Source: Pseudomonas sp. ML96
Lineage (GTDB): Bacteria; Pseudomonadota; Gammaproteobacteria; Pseudomonadales; Pseudomonadaceae
Assembly (NCBI RefSeq): GCF_000761545.1
Contig: NZ_JPMY01000004.1
Location: forward strand, 1-64,000
Direction of reading: 5' to 3'
Length of the DNA stretch: 64,000 nucleotides
Made by a program: the position numbers and the translations under genes
The notes under the pieces: generated by a model
The model's database searches: none
The model's input: the letters and a program-made list of their open reading frames with translations, nothing else
What the model was told of the DNA's origin: nothing
Shown: one piece after another, positions 10,138 to 19,025 of the stretch
Numbering within the stretch: the first letter of the stretch is position 1
Layout of the letters: every line of letters begins with the position of its first letter

Positions 10138-12273
10138 TCAGGCCACCGCGGTGGCCTTGAGCGCCGCCAGCAGCAGGCGCTGGTAGAGCTGCTCGCGCAT
10201 GCCGCGCGGCTGCTCCAGCGCCATGCGCCGCAGATGCTCGGCGTACTCGTCGGCCTGCGGCAGGTCGAACAGGGTCGCCGCGCCCAGCTCGAGCAGCTCG
10301 CTCGGCCGCAGCTTGCTCTGCACCCACTGCAGTGCGCGCAGCAGGTCTTGCTCCTCGCGGGTGAAATCGCAACCCAGCGGGTACTCGGGAAACAGCGCGG
10401 GAAACTCGGCGCGCCAGGCCTGCAGGCGTTCCGGGCGGTTGTTGCGGTACTCGGCGCCCAGCTGAAAGTCCTCGGCCAGCTTGCCGGCCTTCTGCGCGGC
10501 GATGATCAGCTCGTCCTGAAAACGCGAATCGGCGATGCACAGCAGCGCCTCGATCACCTGCGCGTCGTTCTTGCCACGCAAATCGGCGATGCCGTACTCG
10601 GTCACCACGATGTCGCGCAGGTGCCGCGGAATGGTGGCGTGGCGGTAATCCCAGCGAATGTTCGAGCTGACCTCGCCACCGTCGCCGCGCCAGCTGCGCA
10701 GCATCAGGATCGAGCGCCCACCCTGCAGCTCGTGGGCCTGGGCGACGAAGTCGTACTGCCCGCCGACACCACTGAGCACACGGCCATCCTCCAGCTGATC
10801 GGCGACCGCCGCGCCGAGCAGGGTGACGGTGAAGCAGCTGTTGACGAAACGCGCGTCGCGCCGCTGCAGGCGTTTCAGCGTCTCGCCGCCGTACAGGCGG
10901 TTGATGTAGCTGATGGCAGTCATGCCGATGCGCTGGCGCTGCTCATCGCCCAGTTCGACCAGGCGCTGGTAGAACGCCTGCGGGCCGAGGAAGAAGCCAC
11001 CGTGCACCAGCACCCCACCACGCGCCGGGCCCAGGTATGGCGCCAGCGCGGCGAAGCTGGCGCCATCGCCGAGGTCAGCCGCCAGGCGCTGGCCATCGGG
11101 CAGCAGCAGCTCGCCCAGCTGCAGGCGCACCTGCCCGTCCACCAGGCCGTTGCGCTGCAGCCATGCCAGGGTCGGGCCGTCGAGCCGCAGCGGCAGGCCG
11201 ACCCGGCGTAGCGCCTCGATGCTGCACAGGCGCCCATCGCCATCCAGCCCGCCCTCCCCGGCCAGGCGCTGCAGACGTTCGTCCGGATACACCGCGCGGC
11301 GAATCACCCCGGCCTCCAGCAGCGCCAGCAGGCCCTGCATGAACATCTCGCTGCAGCCATACAGCCCGCTGACGAAGGGGCGCACCCCGCCTTCGCGCTC
11401 GATCAGCTCGCCCCAGCGCTGCGGCACTTCCATGGCATGCAGCAACGCGCAGTAGGCGTGGTTGTCGGCCTGGCGCGCCAGCAGCGCCGCCGCCACCGCG
11501 TCGGCCATGGCGCCGATGCCCAGCTGCAGGGTGCCGCCATCCCGCACCAGGGCGCTGACATGCAGGCCGATGGCGTGGTCCTGCAGGCCGACTGGCAGGC
11601 TCGGCGTGGAGAACAGCCGGTGCCGCTCGACGGGCTCGATCAGCAGGTCGAAGCTCGCCGCCGGCACCTCGGCGGCGCCGCCCATGTAGGGCAGGTCGGC
11701 ATGCGCCTGGGCGATCAGCAGGATGGTCTCGCCGGCGCGACGACGCTCCTCCAGGCCGGGCAGCAGGTCGAGGGTGATGTCCGGGTTGCAGCTCAGGCTG
11801 AGCTGCTCGGGGTGCCGCGCATCCTGCGCCACCAGCTGGGCGATGACGTTGATACCCTTGCGCTGCAGGTCGCGCGCCACCTGGCTGTAGTTGAGGCTGA
11901 TGTAGTTCTGCTGCGCCTGCGGGTTGTGCAGCTGGCTGCCCGGCTGCAGGTAGAACTCCTCGATGCGCACGTTGCCCGGCAGGTCGCCGCAGCGCAGGTC
12001 GGTCAGGTAGTCCAGCTCGACGTGGTCGCCATACACCCGGCGCAGGAACGGCCCACTGAAGCGTTGCTCCAGCTCGCTGCGCGGCTGCGGGCGGGCCAGC
12101 GACAGGGCGGTGTAGATGATCAGCTCGCGCTGCGGCAATTCGCGGATGCGCTGGTACAGCGCGTTGACGAAGCGGTTGGGCTTGCCCAGACCCAGCGGCA
12201 GGCCGAGGCGAATCGGTCCGTCGATGCGCTCCAGCACCCGCTCCACGGCCTGTTCCAGTGTGCAGCTCGGCAC
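10138..12273 (-). CDS. Acetyl-CoA hydrolase/CoA-transferase family protein
   Basis: 711 residues from a GTG preceded by GAGGAGGG; a longer frame from 12366 would run through the upstream terminator and is rejected. The C-terminal half has family features: GVGGQYDFV near residue 500, HATIPRHLRDIVVTEYGIADLRGK, and a stretch interpreting CoA-transferase fold repeats. It is about 200 residues longer than standard acetyl-CoA hydrolases; the extra length includes a tail rich in charged and leucine residues. A homologue beside xpt occurs in other Pseudomonas (recollection). The acyl-CoA substrate, and whether it hydrolyses or transfers CoA, cannot be read. Confidence 0.85.
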   Translation of the reverse strand: MPSCTLEQAVERVLERIDGPIRLGLPLGLGKPNRFVNALYQRIRELPQRELIIYTALSLARPQPRSELEQRFSGPFLRRVYGDHVELDYLTDLRCGDLPGNVRIEEFYLQPGSQLHNPQAQQNYISLNYSQVARDLQRKGINVIAQLVAQDARHPEQLSLSCNPDITLDLLPGLEERRRAGETILLIAQAHADLPYMGGAAEVPAASFDLLIEPVERHRLFSTPSLPVGLQDHAIGLHVSALVRDGGTLQLGIGAMADAVAAALLARQADNHAYCALLHAMEVPQRWGELIEREGGVRPFVSGLYGCSEMFMQGLLALLEAGVIRRAVYPDERLQRLAGEGGLDGDGRLCSIEALRRVGLPLRLDGPTLAWLQRNGLVDGQVRLQLGELLLPDGQRLAADLGDGASFAALAPYLGPARGGVLVHGGFFLGPQAFYQRLVELGDEQRQRIGMTAISYINRLYGGETLKRLQRRDARFVNSCFTVTLLGAAVADQLEDGRVLSGVGGQYDFVAQAHELQGGRSILMLRSWRGDGGEVSSNIRWDYRHATIPRHLRDIVVTEYGIADLRGKNDAQVIEALLCIADSRFQDELIIAAQKAGKLAEDFQLGAEYRNNRPERLQAWRAEFPALFPEYPLGCDFTREEQDLLRALQWVQSKLRPSELLELGAATLFDLPQADEYAEHLRRMALEQPRGMREQLYQRLLLAALKATAVA

Positions 12274-12331
12274 TCGGCGCCCTCCTCTGGTTGTCGGAGG
12301 TTGGACCGCTGCGCCGCTTTTTCGCTCAGGT

Positions 12332-12362
12332 AAAAACGACAAAGCCGCCCGGAGGCGGCTTT
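12332..12362 (-). terminator. Rho-independent terminator of the cytochrome c5 gene
   Basis: Stem AAAGCCGCC/GGCGGCTTT with a 4-nt loop, followed on the minus strand by GTCGTTTTT. It lies 25 bases after the cytochrome stop and upstream of the CoA-transferase start, so the two minus-strand genes are transcribed separately. Confidence 0.9.
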
Positions 12363-12386
12363 GCAATCAACGCGAGAAGACGGCGA

Positions 12387-12812
12387 TCAGAGACCGGACA
12401 TCTTCTTGATGGCGCCCTTCAGCTCATCATCCGAGCAGGTGGCGCAGGTGCCTTTCGGCGGCATGGCGTTGATACCGGAGATGGCCTTGGCCAGCAGGCC
12501 GTCGAGGCCGCCCTGCTCGCTGGCGCGTTTCTTCCAGTCGGCAGCGTCACCGATTTTCGGCGCGCCCAGCACGCCGGCACTGTGGCAGGCGCCACAGTGA
12601 GCGGCGATCACGTCGTCAGGCGACTTGGCGCCACCACCACTGGCAGCGGCAGCCACGGCGCCGACGCCTTTGCATTCTTCACCCTGGATGCAGACCTCGC
12701 CCACCGGCTTGATGCGCTCGGCGATTTCATCGTTGGTCGCAGCCTGAGCGCTCACAGCCCACAGGGCCAATACGGCAGCTTGAGCCGCCAGCATCTTTTT
12801 GATCAGGTTCAC
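12387..12812 (-). CDS. cycB: Cytochrome c5
   Basis: 141-residue exported monohaem cytochrome and small periplasmic electron carrier. The signal peptide (about residues 1-24, ending SAQA) precedes a class I domain with haem motif CGACH at 73-77 and the axial Met in AMPPKG at 117. Cys123 and Cys126 (GTCATC) form the pair typical of c5 cytochromes, and a second Cys pair lies in the N-terminal extension (residues 41 and 47). The symbol follows the Pseudomonas name for this locus. It is monocistronic, with its own terminator. Confidence 0.9.
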   Translation of the reverse strand: MNLIKKMLAAQAAVLALWAVSAQAATNDEIAERIKPVGEVCIQGEECKGVGAVAAAASGGGAKSPDDVIAAHCGACHSAGVLGAPKIGDAADWKKRASEQGGLDGLLAKAISGINAMPPKGTCATCSDDELKGAIKKMSGL

Positions 12813-12939
12813 GGTACACCCTCATTGTGGCTAGTCACGCTCGCGGCCACGGTTTCGCGAGCGCGCGCAGTATAACGGTTAGACCGCCCCGCCGGAACAA
12901 CCCAACTTGTCGCAGGGGCATTGCCCTGCGCCACGGCTC

Positions 12940-13488
12940 TTAGAAGTTGGCCGGTGTGGTTGCGCTGATCAGCCGAGCCGGCTGGTCGAACGGGTTGCGG
13001 AAGCGGTGCGGCTTGGTGCTGTCGAAGTAGTAGCTGTCGCCCGGCTCGAGGACAAATACCTCGGCGCCCACGGTCAGCTCGAGACGCCCATCCACCAGCA
13101 TGCCGGCCTCTTCGCCGTCGTGGTTGAGCATCTCCTCGCCGGTATCGGTACCCGGTGGGTAGATCTCGTCGAGGAAGGTGATGGTCCGGTTCGGATGCGC
13201 CTTGCCGATCAGCTTCATCGTCACGGCACCGCTGGAAAGGTCGGTCAGTTCGTCGGCCCGGTAGACCACCTGGGTCTGGTTGTCCTGTTCCAGGTCGAGG
13301 GAGAAGAACTCCACCAGCGACATGGGAATCCCACCGAGCACCTTTTTCAGCGAGCTGATCGAGGGGCTCACGCTGTTCTTCTCGATCATCGAAATGGTGC
13401 TGTTGGTGACGCCCGCACGTTTGGCGAGTTCACGCTGGGAAAGGCCTTTGAGTTTGCGAATAGATTGCAGTCGAACACCGACGTCCAA
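12940..13488 (-). CDS. pauR: XRE-cupin transcriptional regulator, PauR-like
   Basis: 182 residues from a TTG start chosen because AAGGAGGA lies just upstream; the ATG at 13512 overlaps that site. An XRE helix-turn-helix (LSQRELAKRAGVTNSTISMIEK, residues 16-37) is followed by a cupin domain from about residue 100 to the end. This architecture and sequence match PauR/PuuR regulators, which repress polyamine-catabolic genes and are relieved by gamma-glutamylated or free polyamines. It lies between cytochrome c5 and dadX, as PauR does in P. aeruginosa. Likely targets in this window are the oxidase at 17185 and kauB at 23460. Confidence 0.85.
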   Translation of the reverse strand: MDVGVRLQSIRKLKGLSQRELAKRAGVTNSTISMIEKNSVSPSISSLKKVLGGIPMSLVEFFSLDLEQDNQTQVVYRADELTDLSSGAVTMKLIGKAHPNRTITFLDEIYPPGTDTGEEMLNHDGEEAGMLVDGRLELTVGAEVFVLEPGDSYYFDSTKPHRFRNPFDQPARLISATTPANF

Positions 13489-13591
13489 TGCGGGGGTCCT
13501 CCTTGGGAGCAAGGCATTTGGGTGGCCGTATCATGCGGCCAGTGTTCAGTATTTACAACACTGCAGACACAATTGCTCCCAGCCGCGCCCG

Positions 13592-14680
13592 CTAGCCACC
13601 GGAATAGAGCCTCGGCACCCGCTTGAGGTTGCAGAACAGCTGGTACGGAATGCTGCCGCAACCATAGGCCACCTCGCTGGCGGAGACATTGCGTCCCCAC
13701 AGCTCGACCCGGCTGCCGAGGCCAGCGCCCGGCAGGTCGGTGAGGTCGACAGTGAGCATGTCCATCGACACCCGGCCGATCAGGCGGGTCATCTGCCCAT
13801 CGACCAGCACCGGAGTGCCAGTGGCGGCATGCCGCGGATAGCCATCGGCATAGCCCATGGCAACCACGCCGACGCGAGTCGCGCGCTCGGCGATGAAGCG
13901 CGCGCCGTAGCCCACCGGCTCGCCGGCCGGCAGCTCGCGTACGCTGATGATCTTCGACTCCAGGGTCATCACCGGGCGCAGACGCGCGGCCTGGGCCTGG
14001 TCGTGTTCGAAGGGGGTGGCGCCGTAGAGCATGATGCCCGGGCGTACCCAGTCACTCGGCTGCTGGTCTTCAAAGAGCCCCGGCCAGCCGAGGATGGCCG
14101 GCGAGTTGCGCAGGCTGATCTCGGCCTGCAGATCGCCGCGTGCCTCGTGGAACAGCGCCAGCTGCTCGGCGCTGCGCGGGCTGTCTAGCTCGTCGGCACG
14201 GGCGAAGTGGCTCATCAGCACGATCTTCTCGACCTTGCCGCTGGCCAGCAGGCGGGCATGGGCATCGCGGTACTCGGCCGGGTGCAGACCGACCCGGTGC
14301 ATGCCCGAGTCGACCTTCAGCCACACGCGCAGCGGCCGCGCCAGGCGAGCGCGCTCGATGGCCTCGACCTGCCAGGCCGAGTGCACCACGCACCACAGCT
14401 GGTGCTGGTCGATCAGGCCCAGCTCGCTCTCCTCGAAGAAGCCTTCGAGCAGCAGGATCGGCTGGCGGATGCCGGCGTAGCGCAGCTCCAGCGCCTCTTC
14501 GATGCAGGCCACGGCGAAACCGTCGGCCTCCGCCTCCAGCGCCTGGGCGCAGCGCACCGCGCCATGGCCGTAGGCGTCGGCCTTGACCACCGCCAGGGCT
14601 TTCGCGCCGCTGATCTCGCGGGCGAGGCGATAGTTGTGACGCAGGGCTTCGAGGTCGATCAGGGCACGGGCGGGGCGCAT
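13592..14680 (-). CDS. dadX: Catabolic alanine racemase
   Basis: 362-residue PLP enzyme interconverting L- and D-alanine, which feeds DadA. The N-terminal barrel carries the PLP lysine at residue 33 ([11 protein letters not shown]) and the C-terminal domain the catalytic Tyr258 (PVGYGARF). Position in a dad cluster identifies it as the catabolic DadX rather than biosynthetic Alr. It is separated from the upstream ridA-dadA genes by a strong terminator only 21 bases before its start codon, so readthrough or its own promoter must supply expression. Confidence 0.95.
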   Translation of the reverse strand: MRPARALIDLEALRHNYRLAREISGAKALAVVKADAYGHGAVRCAQALEAEADGFAVACIEEALELRYAGIRQPILLLEGFFEESELGLIDQHQLWCVVHSAWQVEAIERARLARPLRVWLKVDSGMHRVGLHPAEYRDAHARLLASGKVEKIVLMSHFARADELDSPRSAEQLALFHEARGDLQAEISLRNSPAILGWPGLFEDQQPSDWVRPGIMLYGATPFEHDQAQAARLRPVMTLESKIISVRELPAGEPVGYGARFIAERATRVGVVAMGYADGYPRHAATGTPVLVDGQMTRLIGRVSMDMLTVDLTDLPGAGLGSRVELWGRNVSASEVAYGCGSIPYQLFCNLKRVPRLYSGG

Positions 14681-14701
14681 TTCGGCTTCTTCGATTCGCT
14701 T

Positions 14702-14726
14702 AAAAAAAAACCGGCGGGGGCGCCGG
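14702..14726 (-). terminator. Terminator between ridA and dadX
   Basis: On the minus strand CCGGCG-CCCC-CGCCGG is followed by nine Ts. It lies inside what is otherwise a dadA-ridA-dadX gene string and would set dadX expression below that of dadA. Confidence 0.9.
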
Positions 14727-14742
14727 GCGAGTCAGGGATGAA

Positions 14743-15096
14743 TCAATTCTGTGCAGCGACGACCATCATCTCCACCAGCACGCGCGGGTCGTACAGCTTG
14801 CCTTCGACGCAGGCTCTGGCCGGGGCGGCGCCTTCGGCGACCCAGGCGTCGTACACCTCGTTGAGGCCGGCGTAGTCGGAGGCGATGTCCTTCAGGTAGA
14901 TGGTCACCGAGAGGATCTTCGACTTGTCGCTGCCGGCCTCGGCCAGGAAGCGATCGATATTGGCCAGGGTCTGGCGGGTCTGCTCACGGATATCGCCGGC
15001 GTAGTCGTCAGCCAGCTGGCCCGCCAGGTAGACGGTGCCGTTGTGGATGACGATTTCGCTGTAGCGCTTCTCAATGCGCAGGCGCTGGATGGACAT
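14743..15096 (-). CDS. RidA family protein linked to dadA
   Basis: 117-residue YjgF/YER057c/UK114-type protein. RidA proteins hydrolyse reactive imine/enamine intermediates released by PLP and flavin enzymes. The conserved Arg of the active site is at residue 94 (APARACVEG). The start is the ATG at 15096 behind GGAG, within the last 26 bases of dadA, so translation is probably coupled. Its position beside a D-amino-acid dehydrogenase, which makes iminopyruvate, gives an obvious role: speeding imine hydrolysis. A second RidA lies at 42592-42972. Confidence 0.9.
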   Translation of the reverse strand: MSIQRLRIEKRYSEIVIHNGTVYLAGQLADDYAGDIREQTRQTLANIDRFLAEAGSDKSKILSVTIYLKDIASDYAGLNEVYDAWVAEGAAPARACVEGKLYDPRVLVEMMVVAAQN

Positions 15097-16369
15097 GCTT
15101 GTGGCTCTCCTTGGTGCGGCCATAACGGGAAATATCCAGGCCTTCGGTGCTGATCTGCGGGCGCTTGTTCGCCATCAGGTCGGCGAGGAAGCGACCGGAG
15201 CCGCAGGCCATGGTCCAGCCAAGGGTACCGTGTCCGGTGTTGAGGAACAGATTGCGGAATGCCGTGCCGCCCACGATCGGCGTGCCGTCCGGGGTGGCCG
15301 GGCGCAGGCCGGTCCAGAAGCTGGCCTGGCTGACATCGCCGCCTTCCGGGTAGAGATCATTGGTGATCATCTCCAGGGTGGCGCGACGCTTGGGGTTGAG
15401 GCTCAGGTCGAAGCCGGCGATCTCGGCCATGCCGCCGACGCGGATGCGGCCGTCGAAGCGGGTGATGGCGACCTTGTAGGTCTCGTCGAGAATGGTCGAG
15501 CTCGGCGCCATCGCCGCATTGGTGATCGGCACGGTCAGCGAGTAGCCCTTGAGCGGGTAGACCGGGGCGTTGATGCCCAGCGGCTTGAGCAGTTGCGGGC
15601 TGTAGCTGCCGAGGGCCAGCACGTAGCGATCGGCGGTTTCCAGCTTGCCATCGATCCACACGCCGTTGATCCGATCACCGGCCGCATCCAGGCGCTGGAT
15701 GTTCTGGCCGAAGCGGAATTCCACGCCCAAGGCCTTGGCCATGTCCGCCAGCTTGGTGGTGAACATCTGGCAGTCGCCGGTCTGGTCGTTGGGCAGGCGC
15801 AGGGCGCCGGCCAGCTTGTGCTTCACCCCGGCCAGGGCCGGCTCGACACGGGCGATGGCGTCGCGGTCGAGCAGTTCATACGGCACGCCGGAGGCTTCCA
15901 GCACGGCGATATCCTTGGCGGCGGCATCGACCTGGGCCTGGGTACGGAACAGCTGGGTGGTGCCGAGCTGGCGGCCTTCGTAGGCGATGCCGGTTTCGGC
16001 GCGCAGTTCGTCGAGGCAGTCGCGGCTGTACTCGGACAGACGCACCATGCGCTCCTTGTTCACCGCGTAGCGAGCGGCGGTGCAGTTGCGCAGCATCTGC
16101 GCCATCCACAGGTACTGGTCGACATCACCAGTAGCCTTGATCGCCAGCGGCGCGTGTTCCTGCAGCAGCCACTTGATGGCCTTCAACGGCACGCCCGGGG
16201 CGGCCCAGGGCGAGGCATAGCCGGGGGAGACCTGGCCGGCGTTGGCGAAGCTGGTTTCCAGGGCCGGGCCGTTCTGGCGGTCGACTACCACCACCTCGAA
16301 ACCGGCGCGGGCCAGATAGTAGGCGCTGGCGGTACCGATCACACCGCTGCCAAGAACCAGAACGCGCAT
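15071..16369 (-). CDS. dadA: D-amino acid dehydrogenase, small subunit
   Basis: 432-residue FAD enzyme that oxidises D-alanine and other D-amino acids to 2-oxo acids and passes electrons to the respiratory chain at the inner membrane. The N-terminal [17 protein letters not shown] is the FAD-binding beta-alpha-beta motif, and the C-terminus has [19 protein letters not shown] chose the second ATG (MRVLVLGSG), giving the 432-residue length known for DadA, over one four codons upstream. It is divergent from dadR, which is expected to activate it with alanine. Confidence 0.96.
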   Translation of the reverse strand: MRVLVLGSGVIGTASAYYLARAGFEVVVVDRQNGPALETSFANAGQVSPGYASPWAAPGVPLKAIKWLLQEHAPLAIKATGDVDQYLWMAQMLRNCTAARYAVNKERMVRLSEYSRDCLDELRAETGIAYEGRQLGTTQLFRTQAQVDAAAKDIAVLEASGVPYELLDRDAIARVEPALAGVKHKLAGALRLPNDQTGDCQMFTTKLADMAKALGVEFRFGQNIQRLDAAGDRINGVWIDGKLETADRYVLALGSYSPQLLKPLGINAPVYPLKGYSLTVPITNAAMAPSSTILDETYKVAITRFDGRIRVGGMAEIAGFDLSLNPKRRATLEMITNDLYPEGGDVSQASFWTGLRPATPDGTPIVGGTAFRNLFLNTGHGTLGWTMACGSGRFLADLMANKRPQISTEGLDISRYGRTKESHKHVHPAPAH

Positions 16370-16512
16370 TGTGGCCTCCATCAGGCGTTTGTTTTGCTGA
16401 GCGTTATGCGGCGCAGTATAGGAAGTAGAAGCCAGCGATATTCACTGTTTATCAATCGCCATTTGGCGTTAGTTCTCGGCACAGAGCGCTTTCACAGGAT
16501 GGCGACAGGCGA

Positions 16513-16533
16513 TATGGCTAGACTTAAGCCATA
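16513..16533. promoter_or_regulatory. Candidate DadR operator in the dadA-dadR divergent region
   Basis: TATGGCT-N7-AGCCATA, a perfect 7-bp inverted repeat, lies about 49 bases before the dadR ATG in the 212-bp region shared with dadA. On the dadA side TATACT (minus strand, 16415-16420) is a good -10 without a good -35, as expected of an activator-dependent promoter. Lrp-family sites are degenerate palindromes of this size, so DadR binding is a reasonable inference. Confidence 0.45.
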
Positions 16534-16581
16534 CTTCCAGTGAATTATCCCGTTCAGTTATTTCGCACACCGGAGCCCACC

Positions 16582-17070
16582 ATGCGCACCCAGCACCAGA
16601 GCCGCCGCGAACTGGACAAGATCGACCGCAACATCCTGCGCATCCTCCAGGAGGACGGGCGCATCAGCTTCACCGAGCTGGGCGAGCGAGTCGGCCTGTC
16701 CACCACGCCCTGCACCGAGCGCGTGCGGCGCCTGGAGCGCGAAGGGATCATCATGGGCTACCACGCCCGCCTCAATCCGCAGCAGCTCAAGGCCAGCCTG
16801 CTGGTGTTCGTCGAGATCAGCCTGGACTACAAGTCCGGCGACACCTTCGAGGACTTCCGCCGTGCCGTGCTCAAGCTGCCGCACGTGCTGGAGTGCCACC
16901 TGGTCAGCGGCGACTTCGACTACCTGGTGAAGGCGCGGATCAACGAGATGGCCAGCTACCGCAAGCTGCTCGGCGACATCCTGCTCAAGCTGCCGCACGT
17001 GCGCGAATCGAAGAGCTACATCGTCATGGAAGAGGTGAAGGAGAGCCTCAGCCTGCCGGTGGCTGACTGA
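16582..17070 (+). CDS. dadR: Lrp/AsnC-family regulator DadR
   Basis: 162 residues. The N-terminal helix-turn-helix (ISFTELGERVGLSTTPCTER, near residues 25-45) is followed by a RAM/ACT-like effector domain. The sequence (DKIDRNILRILQEDGRISF, SYIVMEEVKESL) is very close to P. aeruginosa DadR, the alanine-responsive activator of dadAX. The ATG at 16582, behind CGGAG, gives the expected 162-residue length; the upstream in-frame ATG is rejected. Confidence 0.94.
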   Translation: MRTQHQSRRELDKIDRNILRILQEDGRISFTELGERVGLSTTPCTERVRRLEREGIIMGYHARLNPQQLKASLLVFVEISLDYKSGDTFEDFRRAVLKLPHVLECHLVSGDFDYLVKARINEMASYRKLLGDILLKLPHVRESKSYIVMEEVKESLSLPVAD

Positions 17071-17184
17071 GCCGAGTCTTTCCCGCCAGGCACGCCGGTT
17101 TTTCCTGGAGGCCTCTTGGTCGCCAGCCTCGCGCGCGCTTATCCTGCGTCAAACTTTAACAACACCTTACTCAGGATTTCGCAC

Positions 17185-18507
17185 ATGAACGCCCGGCTCA
17201 ATCAGCCCGTCCACAGTGACCAGCACGCCGCTTCCTACTACGCGGCCACGGTCAACCGGCAGCTGGCGCAGCCGCCCCTGGCCGGCGAGGTGGTGGCGGA
17301 CGTGTGTGTGGTCGGCGGCGGCTTCTCCGGTCTCAACACCGCCATCGAGCTGGCGCGCAAGGGCTTCTCGGTGGTCGTGCTGGAGGCTCACCTGATCGGC
17401 TGGGGCGCCAGCGGGCGCAACGGTGGCCAGCTGATTCGCGGCGTCGGCCACGGCGTCGAGCAGTTCGAGAACGTCATCGGCGCCGACGGCGTACGCCAGC
17501 TCAAGCTGATGGGCCTGGAGGCGGTCGAGCTGGTGCGCCAGCGCGTCGAAGACTTCGCCATCGACTGCGACCTGACCTGGGGCTACTGCGACCTGGCCAA
17601 CAAACCGTCGCACCTGAAGGACTTCGCCGAGGACAAGGCCGAGCTGGAGAGCCTCGGCTATCGCCACGAACTGCGCCTGCTGCAGCCGGAACAGATGCAC
17701 CAGGTGGTCGGCTCCGAGCGTTACCACGGCGGCATGATCGACATGGGCTCCGGCCACCTGCACCCGCTCAACCTGGCCCTGGGCGAGGCGGCGGCGGCGC
17801 TATCGCTCGGCGTGCAGCTGTTCGAGCACTCGCCGGTGACGCGTATCGACTACGGCACCGAAGTGAAAGTGCACACCGCCAGGGGCGCAGTGCGCGCCAA
17901 GACCCTGGTGCTGGCCTGCAACGCCTACCTCAACGGCCTCGATCCGACCCTCGGCGGCAAGGTACTGCCCGCCGGCAGCTACGTGATCGCCACCGAGCCG
18001 CTGGGCGAGGAGCGCGCACGTAAGCTGATCCCGCAGAACATGGCGCTGTGCGACCAGCGCGTGACGGTGGACTACTACCGCCTCTCGGCCGACAAGCGTC
18101 TGCTGTTCGGTGGCGCCTGCCACTACTCCGGCCGCGATCCGGTGGACATCGCCGCCTATATGCGACCGAAGATGCTGCAGGTCTTCCCGGATCTGGCGGA
18201 CGTGCGCATCGACTTCCAATGGGGCGGCATGATCGGCATCGGCGCCAACCGCCTGCCGCAGATCGGCCGGCTCAAGGACCAGCCCAACGTCTACCACGCC
18301 CAGGCCTACGCCGGGCACGGGGTCAACGCCACCCACCTGGCCGGCAAGCTGCTGGCCGAGGCCATCGCCGGCCAGCAGGGCGGCGGCTTCGACCTGTTCG
18401 CCAAGGTGCAGCACATGACCTTCCCCGGCGGCAAGCACCTGCGCTCGCCCCTGCTGGCGCTGGGCATGGCCTGGTACCGCCTGAAGGAAGCGGTCGGCTT
18501 CCACTGA
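17185..18507 (+). CDS. FAD-dependent oxidoreductase, PauB/PuuB-like
   Basis: 440-residue DAO-family flavoprotein. The FAD site VCVVGGGFSGLNTAIELA is near residue 34 and GWGASGRNGGQ near 75; the C-terminal YAGHGVNATHLAGKLLAE closes the FAD fold. The family oxidises amines; PuuB/PauB proteins convert gamma-glutamylpolyamines to the aldehyde that KauB-type dehydrogenases then oxidise. A homologue next to dadR in P. aeruginosa is one of its PauB paralogues. The ATG at 17185 follows AGGA; the in-frame start at 17116 is not used. A MITE-like element begins four bases after its stop. Confidence 0.85.
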   Translation: MNARLNQPVHSDQHAASYYAATVNRQLAQPPLAGEVVADVCVVGGGFSGLNTAIELARKGFSVVVLEAHLIGWGASGRNGGQLIRGVGHGVEQFENVIGADGVRQLKLMGLEAVELVRQRVEDFAIDCDLTWGYCDLANKPSHLKDFAEDKAELESLGYRHELRLLQPEQMHQVVGSERYHGGMIDMGSGHLHPLNLALGEAAAALSLGVQLFEHSPVTRIDYGTEVKVHTARGAVRAKTLVLACNAYLNGLDPTLGGKVLPAGSYVIATEPLGEERARKLIPQNMALCDQRVTVDYYRLSADKRLLFGGACHYSGRDPVDIAAYMRPKMLQVFPDLADVRIDFQWGGMIGIGANRLPQIGRLKDQPNVYHAQAYAGHGVNATHLAGKLLAEAIAGQQGGGFDLFAKVQHMTFPGGKHLRSPLLALGMAWYRLKEAVGFH

Positions 18508-18510
18508 GCC

Positions 18511-18779
18511 CTAGGGTCTGTTGACGTTTCGCCGCGACCGCGACGGAGCCAGTTTTTGCGCGGAGCTAGGCGCGAGACGCGAAGTTTGGTCGTCCAAATG
18601 AGCTGTCGAGTAACGACGTTCCGCGCAAAAACTGGCCCGTCCCTGCGGGTTGCGCGGGAAATTGCGCCATGCGTCGTTGCGGGACTTGGCAAGGGATCGC
18701 CATTACCTGCGTCCCGCGCCTAACCTGGCGCAATTTTGCGCAGCAACGCGGCTTGCGCCGAAACGTCAACAGACCCTAG
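18511..18779. mobile_element. MITE-like non-autonomous element with 21-bp terminal inverted repeats
   Basis: A 269-bp stretch bounded by perfect 21-bp inverted repeats beginning CTAGGGTCTGTTGACG (18511-18531 and 18759-18779). The palindromic CTAG at both outer ends may be the target duplication or part of the repeat. Inside, CCAGTTTTTGCGCGG and its exact complement (about 18549-18563 and 18622-18636) form a second stem, and a third imperfect stem pairs AATTGCGCCA...GCGGGAC with its near-complement. No transposase frame fits. The size, perfect ends and lack of coding capacity are those of a miniature inverted-repeat element moved by a transposase elsewhere. Confidence 0.85.
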
Positions 18780-19009
18780 CTGTCCCGCCATAGCGTCCAG
18801 AACGGACGCTCGGCCTCGGCCAGTGCTTCGGCGCGGTTGAGGCCGATGTCGGCGAGCTGCGCGTCGTTCAGGCGCAGCAGCGCCTTGCGCGTGCTCAGGC
18901 GGCGCCAGAAGGCATTCCAACGCCCCAGCAGACGCAGGCTGGTCGCCAGTGCGCCACCCTGGCGCTGCTCCTCGCCCTGCGGGTAATCCTGTTCTGTGGC
19001 CCGAGTCAT
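18776..19009 (-). CDS. DUF1127 (YjiS-like) small basic protein
   Basis: 77 residues from an ATG behind AAGGAG. The C-terminal half carries the DUF1127 signature LNDAQLADIGLNRAEALAEA, preceded by the basic WNAFWRRLSTRKALLRL. Longer members of this Arg-rich family have been linked to RNA or phosphate metabolism in alpha-proteobacteria; the role here is unknown. Its TAG stop (18776-18778) lies within the right terminal repeat of the adjacent MITE. It is divergent from a MocR regulator across a region with four copies of one motif, so it is probably a direct regulatory target. Confidence 0.85.
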   Translation of the reverse strand: MTRATEQDYPQGEEQRQGGALATSLRLLGRWNAFWRRLSTRKALLRLNDAQLADIGLNRAEALAEAERPFWTLWRDS

Positions 19010-19025
19010 GTCGTTCTCCTTGCAG

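Noticed and set aside
10139..10158. AGGCCACC-GC-GGTGGCCT palindrome after xpt
   Set aside because: No T-tract follows on either strand and it lies in the coding end of the CoA-transferase gene; not called as a terminator.
12274..12366. N-terminal extension of the CoA-transferase frame to 12366
   Set aside because: It would be translated through the cytochrome terminator; the GTG at 12273 has a near-perfect ribosome-binding site.
12903..12930. Small CGCAGGG/CCCTGCG hairpin after pauR
   Set aside because: Short stem without a U-tract; may be a weak 3' end but evidence is poor.
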